Shown piece after piece: positions 56,364 through 64,000 of a DNA stretch of 64,000 nucleotides. Below the pieces are notes generated by a model. That model ran no database searches. It saw only the letters and a list, made by a program, of their open reading frames with translations, and was not told where the DNA came from. The stretch spans positions 1 through 64,000 of the forward strand of contig NZ_SCIN01000004.1 in the NCBI RefSeq assembly GCF_004101245.1. The letters are read 5' to 3'. The stretch comes from Sphingomonas sp. UV9 (lineage in GTDB: Bacteria; Pseudomonadota; Alphaproteobacteria; Sphingomonadales; Sphingomonadaceae). How positions within the stretch are numbered: the first letter of the stretch is position 1; each line of letters opens with the position of its first letter. Position numbers and translations under genes: made by a program.

Positions 56364-58805
56364 ATGAACCCCCTCCGCTACCTAGTCGCGCTGCTCCTGC
56401 TCGCCACCGCGCTCCCGGCGATCGCGCAGGACGAGCCCAAGGTCGCGACGGTTGCAGCCACGCTCACCAAGGCCTCTACCGAGCTCCAGGCGATCGATGA
56501 CGCCACCCCGGTCGCGCGCGACGACAAGGCGCGGCAGGCGTTGCGGGATCGCGCGCAGGCGGTGCAGGAGACCGCCGCCGAGGCGGTCCGGACGCTCACC
56601 CCCGAGATGGCGCTGGTCCAGGCGCGCGTCGCCGAACTCGGTGCCGCGACGCCGGGCGTGGTCGAGGCGCCCGAGATCCGCCAGCAACGCCGGCTCCTCG
56701 CGCAGAGCCAGTCGGCGATCGACTCGGCAATCAAGCGCGCCAAGCTGATCGGGATCGAGGCCAAGCAGCAGATCGACGACATCGGGGCGGCCGAGGCGGA
56801 GGAACTCGGCCAGCAATTGTCCGAAAACACCGGCTCGCCACTATCGCCGACGTCGTGGGCGGCGATCGTCGACCATTTCCCGCGCGATTCCGCGAGGCTC
56901 AAGCGGTTCGCGGAAACCGAACTCCGGCAGTTCGGCCAGCGGTTCGATCGACGCGCCGCGATCGGCCTGTTGATCGGTGTGCTGGCCGCACTCGTCCTGC
57001 TAGTTCCGCTCCGGCGCTGGCTGCACGGCGTCGGGCGGCGCTACGCCACCAATCATGCACCGGGCGGGCGCGTGCGACGGTCCGCCTACGCGTTGTGGCT
57101 GGTCGTGATCGGCACCGCGCTCCCCGGATTCGCCGCGCTGGCGATCGTCGCGTCGCTGCGCTGGGGCGGGCTGGTGTCACCCGCCTGGAGCAGGTTCGGC
57201 GCGATCTTCGTCGGAATCTCGTTCTTCGCCGCGTTCGTGTCGTCGCTCGGCGGCGCGCTTCTGTTGCGCAACCAGTCGACCTGGCGGCTGCTGCCGATCG
57301 GCGATGCCGCGGCCCAGGCGCTCAGGCCCTATAGCTGGATGGCGGCCGCGCTGATCTTCCTCGGGCAATTGCTGATCGCGACGAACATGCTGATCGGCGT
57401 CAGCGCGCCCGCATCGAGTGCCGCCAACGCGGTCGTCGCGTTGCTGCACATCGTGTTGCTCGGCGCGATCCTCGTCACGCTCGGCCGGCTGCGCGCCGCG
57501 GCCTTGCCAGATCCGGCGAAGCCCGCGCGCAACACGCTGCTCGCGATCGTTGCGACTTTGGTGTGGCTGGTGCTGCTCGTCGCGTTCGGCGCAGGCCTGC
57601 TCGGCTACGTCAATTTCGCGCTGAAGGTCGCGACGTGGCTGGTCTGGGGTGCGATCGTCGGCGCGACGCTGTACCTGATGATGACCTTCACCGACGACGC
57701 GTGCCGGACGCTGCTGTCGAGCGGCAATCGCCTCGGCCGGTCGGCGAACAGCGGCTTCGGGGTCGACAACAAGACCGTCGACCAGATCGGCGTGCTGCTG
57801 TCGGCGGTGATGCGGCTGTTGCTGATCCTGCTCGCGGCCGGCGCCGTCATGGCGCCGTTCGGGGCGGGCGTAGGCTCGGCGTTCGAGCTGTTCGGCACGG
57901 TCGCGAACGGCATCACGGTCGGCCAGGTCACGATCTCGCCGGGCGCCGTGCTGCGCTCGGTCGCCGTGCTGTTCGTCGCGCTGGCGATCATGCGCGGGCT
58001 CCAGCACTGGCTGGTGAACAGCTATCTGCCGACCACCGCGATGGATGCCGGCGCGCAGAATTCGGTTACGATGGTCGCGCGCTATGCCGGCATCATCGCC
58101 GCGGTGCTGTGGTCGCTCGGCGCGCTCGGCATCGGCATGGAGAAGTTGGCCGTGGTGCTCGGTGCGCTGTCGGTCGGCATCGGCTTCGGGCTTCAGGCGA
58201 TCACGCAGAACTTCGTCTCGGGGCTGATCCTGCTCGCCGAGCGCCCGGTCAAGATCGGCGATCTCGTCCGGATCGGCAACATGGAGGGCGACGTGAAGCG
58301 GATCAACGTGCGCTCGACCGAGATCGAGGTCGCGGACCGTTCGACGCTGATCGTGCCGAATTCGGAGCTGATCACCAAGACGATCCAGAACATGACGCTG
58401 GCAGCGCCGATCGGCCGGATCCAGCTGCAATTCTCGGTGCCGCTCGAGGAGGATCTGGATGCGGTGCGCGCGATGTTGTTCGCGGCGTTCGCGGAGAAGC
58501 ACGAGGTGCTCGACAATCCCGAATCCAAGGTGTTCATCGATTCGATCGACGCCGGCCGCGCCAAGTTCAACTGCTTCGCCTATGTGGCGAGCCCACGCGA
58601 CGCCTATCCGATCCGCAGCGAACTGCTGTTCACCCTGCTCCGCCAGTTCCGCGAAGCCGGTATCGAGGTCGGAACTACGGCGACCAAGATGGAACTGGTC
58701 GGACCGTTGCCGGGCTCGCCTGTTCCCGATCAGAACCCCGATCAGAATCCGGATCAGAACCCCGATCGGAACCCCGGTCAGAACCCCGATCAGAACAGGG
58801 CGTAG
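56364..58805 (+). CDS. large MscS-family mechanosensitive channel (DUF3772-type)
   Basis: The 813-residue protein has a signal peptide (NPLRYLVALLLLATALPAIA), a periplasmic coiled-coil DUF3772-like domain (about 25-190), eleven or so TM helices, and the MscS core: pore helix GALSVGIGFGLQAITQNFVS, the beta domain ERPVKIGDLVRIGNMEGDVK, RINVRSTEIEVADRSTLIVP, and the alpha/beta C-domain. It should open under membrane tension. The tail is six repeats of PDQN from a 12-bp tandem repeat. Its 3' end overlaps the convergent secreted-protein gene by 16 bp. Confidence 0.93.
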   Translation: MNPLRYLVALLLLATALPAIAQDEPKVATVAATLTKASTELQAIDDATPVARDDKARQALRDRAQAVQETAAEAVRTLTPEMALVQARVAELGAATPGVVEAPEIRQQRRLLAQSQSAIDSAIKRAKLIGIEAKQQIDDIGAAEAEELGQQLSENTGSPLSPTSWAAIVDHFPRDSARLKRFAETELRQFGQRFDRRAAIGLLIGVLAALVLLVPLRRWLHGVGRRYATNHAPGGRVRRSAYALWLVVIGTALPGFAALAIVASLRWGGLVSPAWSRFGAIFVGISFFAAFVSSLGGALLLRNQSTWRLLPIGDAAAQALRPYSWMAAALIFLGQLLIATNMLIGVSAPASSAANAVVALLHIVLLGAILVTLGRLRAAALPDPAKPARNTLLAIVATLVWLVLLVAFGAGLLGYVNFALKVATWLVWGAIVGATLYLMMTFTDDACRTLLSSGNRLGRSANSGFGVDNKTVDQIGVLLSAVMRLLLILLAAGAVMAPFGAGVGSAFELFGTVANGITVGQVTISPGAVLRSVAVLFVALAIMRGLQHWLVNSYLPTTAMDAGAQNSVTMVARYAGIIAAVLWSLGALGIGMEKLAVVLGALSVGIGFGLQAITQNFVSGLILLAERPVKIGDLVRIGNMEGDVKRINVRSTEIEVADRSTLIVPNSELITKTIQNMTLAAPIGRIQLQFSVPLEEDLDAVRAMLFAAFAEKHEVLDNPESKVFIDSIDAGRAKFNCFAYVASPRDAYPIRSELLFTLLRQFREAGIEVGTTATKMELVGPLPGSPVPDQNPDQNPDQNPDRNPGQNPDQNRA
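58725..58796 (+). repeat. 12-bp coding tandem repeat, six copies
   Basis: Six contiguous copies of CCCGATCAGAAC with single-base variants encode PDQN x6 at the extreme C-terminus of the MscS channel, ending at its stop codon. The exact 12-bp period suggests slippage and possible length variation between strains. Confidence 0.92.
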
Positions 58806-59821
58806 GGCAGCGACACGCTGAAGCTCGACCCTGCCGCCATCGTCCCGCGCGGGCGGATGCGGATGGTGGTGACGGCCTTGGGCGTGGTGGTCGGATCATA
58901 GGTCCAGTTCGCCCCACCGTTCGCCGAGAAATCGACGTCGTCGGTCGTGCTCGCGGGGGCGGCGTAGGTTACCGCCAGCGACGACGCCGGCGATCCTTCC
59001 GCCGTCGTCACGAACGCGGTCGAGCCGGTCCCGTCGCCGTCCAGCGCGACGGCGGCGCGGGTCGGGGTCGGCAGGACGACGGCGACCGAGTTGGCATCGA
59101 CGGCGACGATATCGGGGTTGGTCAGGGTGATCGTCGTGCGTTGTTTGCTGCCGGGAATGGCGCGCGGGTTATTGACGGTCGAGATCGGATCATAGGTCGT
59201 GCGCGTGGTTATGACCACGCCGACCGGCCTTGCCGAAACGATCATCGTCACATCGACCCTGGCCGAGGTGACGGCGCTGCTTCGGTCGAGCGTACCGACA
59301 CATATGCCCAGCGCGCCGAGCAGCGAGCAAAAGCGCCACTCCCATCCGATCGTGAAACTGCCCGTGTAGGTTCCGGGCTGCACCGCCGTCAGCGACGAGG
59401 GTCGGACATGGACCTGGACGTCGCGCGCCGAACCGCCCAGCAATCCGAGCAGGTTGATGATTCCGCCATTCATGTAGACGAACGGCGTGCCCGGCGTGAA
59501 CGGGTAGGTGCCGGCGCTGTCCGCGGCGACCGTATATCGCGCGGTGACGGTATCGGCGGCGTTGGTCGAGGTCAGCTTGAATCCGTCTGCGCTGGTCACC
59601 GTGGCGCGCAGGAAATTCCCCGTCAGAAGCGTTATGACGGTGGCGGGACAGTCGAAGCCGCCGGGCACTGCGCTGTATGGAGGCGCGCCGTTGACCAGCG
59701 CCGGCGGGGAATAGGTGCCGAGCGTCGTCGGGCCGGTATTGGTGACCGCGCACGCCGCCCATGCCGAGGACGGCGCACAGGCGAGGACGGCGAAGAACAG
59801 TTTCGGCAGTCCGCTCGTCAA
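58790..59821 (-). CDS. secreted SCPU-domain/DUF11-like surface protein
   Basis: The 343-residue protein has a signal peptide (MTSGLPKLFFAVLACAPSSA, cut near WAA), a spore coat protein U domain (about 24-190: CAVTNTGPTTLGTYSPPALV, TYTGSFTIGWEWRFCS with a Cys pair) and a C-terminal beta-sandwich (about 195-343: RTTITLTNPDIVAVDANSV, VDFSANGGANWTY) like DUF11/conserved repeat domains. SCPU proteins are pilus-like chaperone-usher subunits; here one is fused to an adhesin-type sandwich and no usher is adjacent, so a secreted surface role is inference. Confidence 0.72.
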   Translation of the reverse strand: MTSGLPKLFFAVLACAPSSAWAACAVTNTGPTTLGTYSPPALVNGAPPYSAVPGGFDCPATVITLLTGNFLRATVTSADGFKLTSTNAADTVTARYTVAADSAGTYPFTPGTPFVYMNGGIINLLGLLGGSARDVQVHVRPSSLTAVQPGTYTGSFTIGWEWRFCSLLGALGICVGTLDRSSAVTSARVDVTMIVSARPVGVVITTRTTYDPISTVNNPRAIPGSKQRTTITLTNPDIVAVDANSVAVVLPTPTRAAVALDGDGTGSTAFVTTAEGSPASSLAVTYAAPASTTDDVDFSANGGANWTYDPTTTPKAVTTIRIRPRGTMAAGSSFSVSLPYALF

Positions 59822-60000
59822 CGCGTCGTCCCCCAGGCACTAGCTATGCGAAGACCCTTGGCCGGTATTCGTTAATGCGTTTTGAAGAACCGGATTCGGG
59901 TCTTTCCGCAGGCCGAAATGGTCTGCGATGGCCTTGCCCGGCGCGCCGAAACATTCGAAACAGCCGGCATGACGACCGCCCCCTGCAAAGCCCGCCGCGC

Positions 60001-61323
60001 ATGAGCGCTCACGCCGAAACGCTGCGTCCGAGCACCGTCCTGATCGCGAGCGTCGCCACCGCGGCGCTGGCAGGGCTGTTGTTCGGCTTCGACACCGCGG
60101 TGATCGCGGGTGTCACCGGCGCGCTGAAAGCGAAGTTCGCGCTGAGCGAGGCGTGGCTCGGCTTCACGGTGTCGTCGGCATTATGGGGTACGCTGATCGG
60201 TGCGCTGTTCGTCGGCATGCCCGGCGATCGCTATGGCAGTCGCAACGTGCTGCGAATGCTCGCCTTCCTGTACGTCGTCACCGCGCTTGGTTGCGCGCTG
60301 GCGTGGAACTGGCACAGCTTCCTCGGCTTCCGCTTCATCAACGGCATCGCGATCGGCGGCTCGTCGGTGCTTGCGCCCGCCTATATCGCCGAACTCGCAC
60401 CGCCGGCGCAGCGCGGCAAGATGGTCGGCGGGTTCCAGTTCGCGGTCATCCTCGGCATCCTCCTCGCCTATGTCTCGAATGCGGTCATCGGCTCGCTCGG
60501 GCTCGGCGATGTCGAGTGGCGATGGAAGCTCGGGATCGTCGCGGCGCCATCGCTGGTCTTCTTCGCGCTGCTGTTCCGCATCCCCAATTCGCCGCGCTGG
60601 CTGCTCGCCAAGGGGCGCGATGCGGAGGCGAAGGACGTATTGGCGATGGTCGGGATGAGTCCGGACATCGTGCGCCGCGAACTCGACGCGCCGAAGGGCG
60701 ACGGCACGCTGTCCTGGTCGCGCCACCGCAAGCCGATCACGCTCGCCTTCCTGGTCGCGATGTTCAACCAGTTCAGCGGCATCAACGCGTTCCTTTACTA
60801 CCTCAACGACATCTTCAAGGCGTCGGGCGGCAGCCTCTCGCCCGACCTGCAGGCGGTGATGATCGGTGTCGCCAACATGGTGTTCACGCTTCTCGGCATG
60901 TTGCTGATCGACCGGATCGGGCGGCGTACATTGCTGCTCTGGGGTTCTGCGGGGATGACCGCCGCGCTCACCGTTGGCGGCCTGACGCTGCTGGGCGTTC
61001 TGCCGAACTGGCTGCTGTTGCCGTCGCTGATCGTGTTCATTGCGTTCTTCGCGCCCGGTTCCGGCGCGGTGATCTGGGTGTATATCTCCGAGGTGTTCCC
61101 GCAGAACGTCCGCGCGCGCGGATCGAGCATCGGCTCGTCGAGCCATTGGGGCTGGAACGCGGTGATCGCGCAGGTCTTCCCCGTAGCCGCCGCCTGGTCG
61201 GCGGGCGTGCCGTTCCTCTTCTTCGCGGCGATGATGGCGGTGCAGTTCGTGACCGTGTTCCTCTACTTCCCGGAAACCAAGGGCGTGCCGCTGGAAGACA
61301 TGGACGCGCATCTGGCACGGTGA
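60001..61323 (+). CDS. sugar porter family MFS transporter
   Basis: The 440-residue, 12-TM protein has the sugar porter signatures: GLLFGFDTAVIAG in TM1, GDRYGSR (loop 2-3), PAYIAELAPPAQRGKMVG, PNSPRWLL (PESPRWL), QFSGINAFLYY, DRIGRRTLL, and C-terminal PETKGVPLEDMD. It is a sugar:H+ symporter in the inner membrane. Start 60001 follows from homologue length; the longer upstream frame is not membrane-like. The 179-bp gap before it shows no clear promoter. It precedes a TonB receptor that may bring the sugar across the outer membrane. Confidence 0.94.
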   Translation: MSAHAETLRPSTVLIASVATAALAGLLFGFDTAVIAGVTGALKAKFALSEAWLGFTVSSALWGTLIGALFVGMPGDRYGSRNVLRMLAFLYVVTALGCALAWNWHSFLGFRFINGIAIGGSSVLAPAYIAELAPPAQRGKMVGGFQFAVILGILLAYVSNAVIGSLGLGDVEWRWKLGIVAAPSLVFFALLFRIPNSPRWLLAKGRDAEAKDVLAMVGMSPDIVRRELDAPKGDGTLSWSRHRKPITLAFLVAMFNQFSGINAFLYYLNDIFKASGGSLSPDLQAVMIGVANMVFTLLGMLLIDRIGRRTLLLWGSAGMTAALTVGGLTLLGVLPNWLLLPSLIVFIAFFAPGSGAVIWVYISEVFPQNVRARGSSIGSSSHWGWNAVIAQVFPVAAAWSAGVPFLFFAAMMAVQFVTVFLYFPETKGVPLEDMDAHLAR

Positions 61324-61397
61324 ACCGGCATAATCCTGCGACAATTGCCGTTTAGTCCGCCCTCCTGATCGACGGCGATCATCGGGATATTACGACT

Positions 61398-64000
61398 ATG
61401 CGTACATTGGGTCTGGTTCTGGCAGTAAGCGCACCCGCGATGGCGGCGGCGCAACAGGCCCCGTCGACGCCCGGCTCAACCATACCTGCCGCGCAGGCTG
61501 CCGAGGAGGACGAAGCCGCCGATGCCGAAGAGATCGTCGTCACCGGGTCGCGCAAACTGCCCGGGTCGGTGATCGGCGACATCCCGCCCGACCAGACCCT
61601 GGGCCAGGCGGAGATCCGGTCCTACGGCGTGAGTTCGATCTCCGACCTGCTGAGCGAACTGAGCCCGCAGACGACCAGCGGGCGGGGCAGCGGCGGTGCG
61701 CCGGTCGTGCTGCTCAACGGTCGTCGTATCTCCAGCTTCAGCGAAATCCGCGACATCCCGACCGAGGCGATCCAGCGCGTCGAGATCCTGCCCGAGGAGG
61801 TCGCGCTCAAATACGGCTACCGCGCCGACCAGAAGGTCGTGAACTTCGTCCTGCGCCGCCGCTTCCGTGCGGTGACCGCCGAGGCGACCGACAAGATGCC
61901 GACCGAGGGCGGCAGCAACACGCCGCAGGGCGAACTCGACCTGCTCACGATCGCCCGCGATCGCCGGGTCAACCTGCATGTCGAATATACCTCGACCTCG
62001 GCGCTGACCGAGGCGGAACGCGACATCGTCCCGACCGCCAGCACCGCGGTCGGCGCGAACGGCGCGATCGTCGATCCCACGCCGTTCCGCAGCCTTCAGG
62101 CGGCGACCAGCACCTTCACCGCGAACAGCGTGTATGCCCGCAACATCTTCGGCAACATCGGCGCGACCATCAACGGCCGGCTGGAATCGACCGATAGCCG
62201 CAGCCTCAACGGCCTGCCCGTCGCGCGGCTGACGCTGGCGGATGGCAGCGTCGTCAATCGCGCGCTCGACGACGACGGCTTCCTTCCGCTCGCGCAACGC
62301 GTGTCGTCGATCGCGGCGCATCTCGGCACCACGCTGAACGGCGATATCGGCACGTGGCGCTGGAACGTCACCGGCAATTACGACCGCAGCGACACGCAGA
62401 CCTTCACCGATACCGGCGTCGACGCGACCGCGTTCCAGACGCGACTGACCGCCGGCGATCCGACCGCCAGCCCCTTCAGCCGCCTCACCGCCAGCGACAT
62501 CGGCGCCGCCCCCGGCAACCGCGCCTATGCCAGCCAGAGCACCGGCGGCGTCGATGCGGTGGCCAACGGCTCCCTGTTCAATCTTCCTGCAGGGGCGGTC
62601 TCGACGACGCTCAAGCTCGGCGCGGAAACCGCCGATTTCAGCAGCCGTTCGTCGCGCACCAATGATCTGCTGGTCGGTCAGGTGACGCAGCGCGGCATGG
62701 TGTCGCGCGATACCGTCAACGGCCAGGTCAATGTCGACGTGCCGATCGCCAGCCGGTCGAAGGACGTGCTGCCGTTCCTCGGCACGCTGTCGGCGAACTT
62801 CAACCTCGCCGAGGATCATCTGTCGGATTTCGGTACGCTGACCACGCTCGGCTATGGTGCGAACTGGTCGCCGATCGACGGCGTGCGCGTGATCGCCTCG
62901 GTAACCGACACCGACGAGGCGCCGACCGCGCAGCAACTCGGCAACCCGTCGATCACCACGCCCAACGTCCGCATCTTCGATTATGTGCGCGGCACGACCG
63001 CGACCGTCACGACGATCAGCGGCGGCAATGCCGGGCTCATCGCGGACAACAACCACGTCAAGAAGATCGGGCTGACGCTCAAGCCGTGGACCGCCAAGGA
63101 CCTGTCGATCACCGCGAACTATGTCGAGAGCCGCGTCGATAACCCGATCGCCGCCTTCCCGTCGGCGACGGCTGCGATCGAGGCGGCATTTCCAGACCGC
63201 TTCGTCCGCGACGGAGCGGGCAATCTGTTGCAGGTCGATCGCCGGCCGATCAATTTCGCCCGTAGCGAGCGCTCCGAACTGCGCTGGGGCATCAACTTCT
63301 CCGCACCGCTGAAATCGAAGATCCAGCGGGAACTGGAGGCGTATCGCGCAGGAACCGGCCCCAACCCGTTCGAGGGGATGCAGCGCCCCGGCGGGTTCCG
63401 TCGTCCCGGAGGCGCGAACGGCGACGGGCCGCGCGGCGCCGCCGGTGCTGGTCCGGGCGGCGGTCCAGACGGCGCTAGAGGCGGTGGCGGCCGTGGCGGC
63501 GGGCGCGGCTTCGGCGGTCGCGGGGGGCAGGCGGGTGGCCGCGTCCAGTTCGCGGTCTACCACACCTGGCATTTCACCGACCGCGTGCTCGTCGCGAACG
63601 GCGGTCCGAGCCTCAACCTGCTCGACGGCGACGCGATCGGCAGCAGCGGCGGCCAGTCGCGCCACGAACTCGAGGCGCAGGCGGGCTACACCAACAACGG
63701 CCTCGGCGCGCGCATCTCGGCCAACTACGCGACCGGAACCCGCGTCAACGGCGGCACCATCGCCGCGCCCCAGACGCTCAACTTCGGTGGCCTCGCGACC
63801 GCCAATCTCCGCCTGTTCGCCGATCTCGGCCAGCGCCTCGAATGGGTGAAGGCGCGCCCGTGGCTGCGCGGCATGCGCGTCAGCCTGTCGGTCGACAACG
63901 TCCTCAACACCCGCCAGCGCGTGACCGACGCGACCGGCGCGACGCCGAACAACTATCAGCCGGACTATCTCGATCCGCTGGGCCGCACGGTCAGGCTCAG
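61398..64000 (+). CDS. TonB-dependent receptor, partial (runs off window)
   Basis: An open frame from ATG 61398 to the window edge encodes at least 867 residues: signal peptide (MRTLGLVLAVSAPAMAAAQQ), TonB box EEIVVTGSR, plug (LGQAEIRSYGVSSISDLLSE, VVLLNGRRISSFSEIRDIP), and barrel strands to VSLSVDNVLNTRQ. Inside the barrel (about 655-715) lies a Gly/Arg-rich segment (PGGFRRPGGANGDGPRGAAG, then GRGGGRGFGGRGG), an odd insert expected to be an extracellular disordered loop. The 3' end is missing here. It is probably cotranscribed with the sugar porter 74 bp upstream. Confidence 0.93.
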   Translation, partial: MRTLGLVLAVSAPAMAAAQQAPSTPGSTIPAAQAAEEDEAADAEEIVVTGSRKLPGSVIGDIPPDQTLGQAEIRSYGVSSISDLLSELSPQTTSGRGSGGAPVVLLNGRRISSFSEIRDIPTEAIQRVEILPEEVALKYGYRADQKVVNFVLRRRFRAVTAEATDKMPTEGGSNTPQGELDLLTIARDRRVNLHVEYTSTSALTEAERDIVPTASTAVGANGAIVDPTPFRSLQAATSTFTANSVYARNIFGNIGATINGRLESTDSRSLNGLPVARLTLADGSVVNRALDDDGFLPLAQRVSSIAAHLGTTLNGDIGTWRWNVTGNYDRSDTQTFTDTGVDATAFQTRLTAGDPTASPFSRLTASDIGAAPGNRAYASQSTGGVDAVANGSLFNLPAGAVSTTLKLGAETADFSSRSSRTNDLLVGQVTQRGMVSRDTVNGQVNVDVPIASRSKDVLPFLGTLSANFNLAEDHLSDFGTLTTLGYGANWSPIDGVRVIASVTDTDEAPTAQQLGNPSITTPNVRIFDYVRGTTATVTTISGGNAGLIADNNHVKKIGLTLKPWTAKDLSITANYVESRVDNPIAAFPSATAAIEAAFPDRFVRDGAGNLLQVDRRPINFARSERSELRWGINFSAPLKSKIQRELEAYRAGTGPNPFEGMQRPGGFRRPGGANGDGPRGAAGAGPGGGPDGARGGGGRGGGRGFGGRGGQAGGRVQFAVYHTWHFTDRVLVANGGPSLNLLDGDAIGSSGGQSRHELEAQAGYTNNGLGARISANYATGTRVNGGTIAAPQTLNFGGLATANLRLFADLGQRLEWVKARPWLRGMRVSLSVDNVLNTRQRVTDATGATPNNYQPDYLDPLGRTVRL

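Noticed and set aside
61476-63665. 729-codon minus-strand frame opposite the second TonB receptor
   Set aside because: Antisense shadow with Arg/Asp/Ala-rich composition; the plus-strand receptor is intact to the window edge.

Overview
The window is high-GC alphaproteobacterial chromosome, most likely Sphingomonas or a close relative in the Sphingomonadaceae. The grounds are the strong G/C third-position bias, two TonB-dependent receptors with N-terminal signal peptides and plug domains, small secreted proteins and DUF families typical of that group, a PccR-type propionyl-CoA regulator with its TTTGCAAA boxes, and several families of palindromic intergenic repeats. Genus assignment is inference; no rRNA is present. 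Gene density is high and many neighbours overlap by ATGA, so translationally coupled operons dominate.

Layout. 0-3.3 kb: initiator tRNA, then a decaying stretch with a frameshifted lipoprotein gene, a mechanosensitive-channel-like gene broken by stops and frameshifts, an intact CsbD-like stress gene, and an aquaporin gene that has lost its second NPA motif. 3.3-7.3 kb: a small heat-shock protein with a probable ROSE-type RNA thermometer, a class A acid phosphatase, and a metal-homeostasis cluster (MerC-like protein diverging from a COG0523 GTPase plus DUF1826) around a Zur-like palindrome. 7.3-16 kb: M1 peptidase, an MFS/SGNH-hydrolase/SDR operon with a divergent LysR regulator, and a hybrid sensor kinase. 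16-18.6 kb: two diverged copies of a toxin-immunity cassette (PD-(D/E)xK-like toxin, 103-residue immunity protein), both toxins damaged, next to tRNA-Leu(CAG). 18.7-31 kb: housekeeping genes: NDUFA9-like SDR, uppP, gltD-DUF2059-gltB, GST, csaA, an OmpA-type lipoprotein and a CorC/CNNM-type transporter. 31-41 kb: mlaA, an HhH protein, purD and xseA starting on top of each other, DUF2093, an M23 peptidase and a TonB receptor. 41-44.9 kb: clpB with a clear sigma-32-type promoter, and a thioesterase.

45-56 kb is a complete propionyl-CoA to succinyl-CoA module: regulator PccR divergent from pccB with TTTGCAAA boxes between them, then methylmalonyl-CoA epimerase, an enoyl-CoA hydratase family enzyme, methylmalonyl-CoA mutase, biotin synthase (making the PccA cofactor) and pccA. 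Two unannotated genes, a ribbon-helix-helix-like protein under an 8+8 bp perfect palindrome and a coiled-coil protein, are overlap-coupled into the head of its second half. pccA carries an in-frame palindromic element that adds about 26 residues. 56-64 kb: a large MscS-type channel, a spore-coat-U-type secreted protein, a sugar-porter MFS and the beginning of a second TonB receptor that runs off the window.

The items most worth a second look are the ROSE-like hsp20 leader, the duplicated and decaying toxin-immunity cassette, the coding palindrome inside pccA, the self-palindromic RHH/coiled-coil pair in the propionate operon, and the DUF2059 gene coupled between gltD and gltB.
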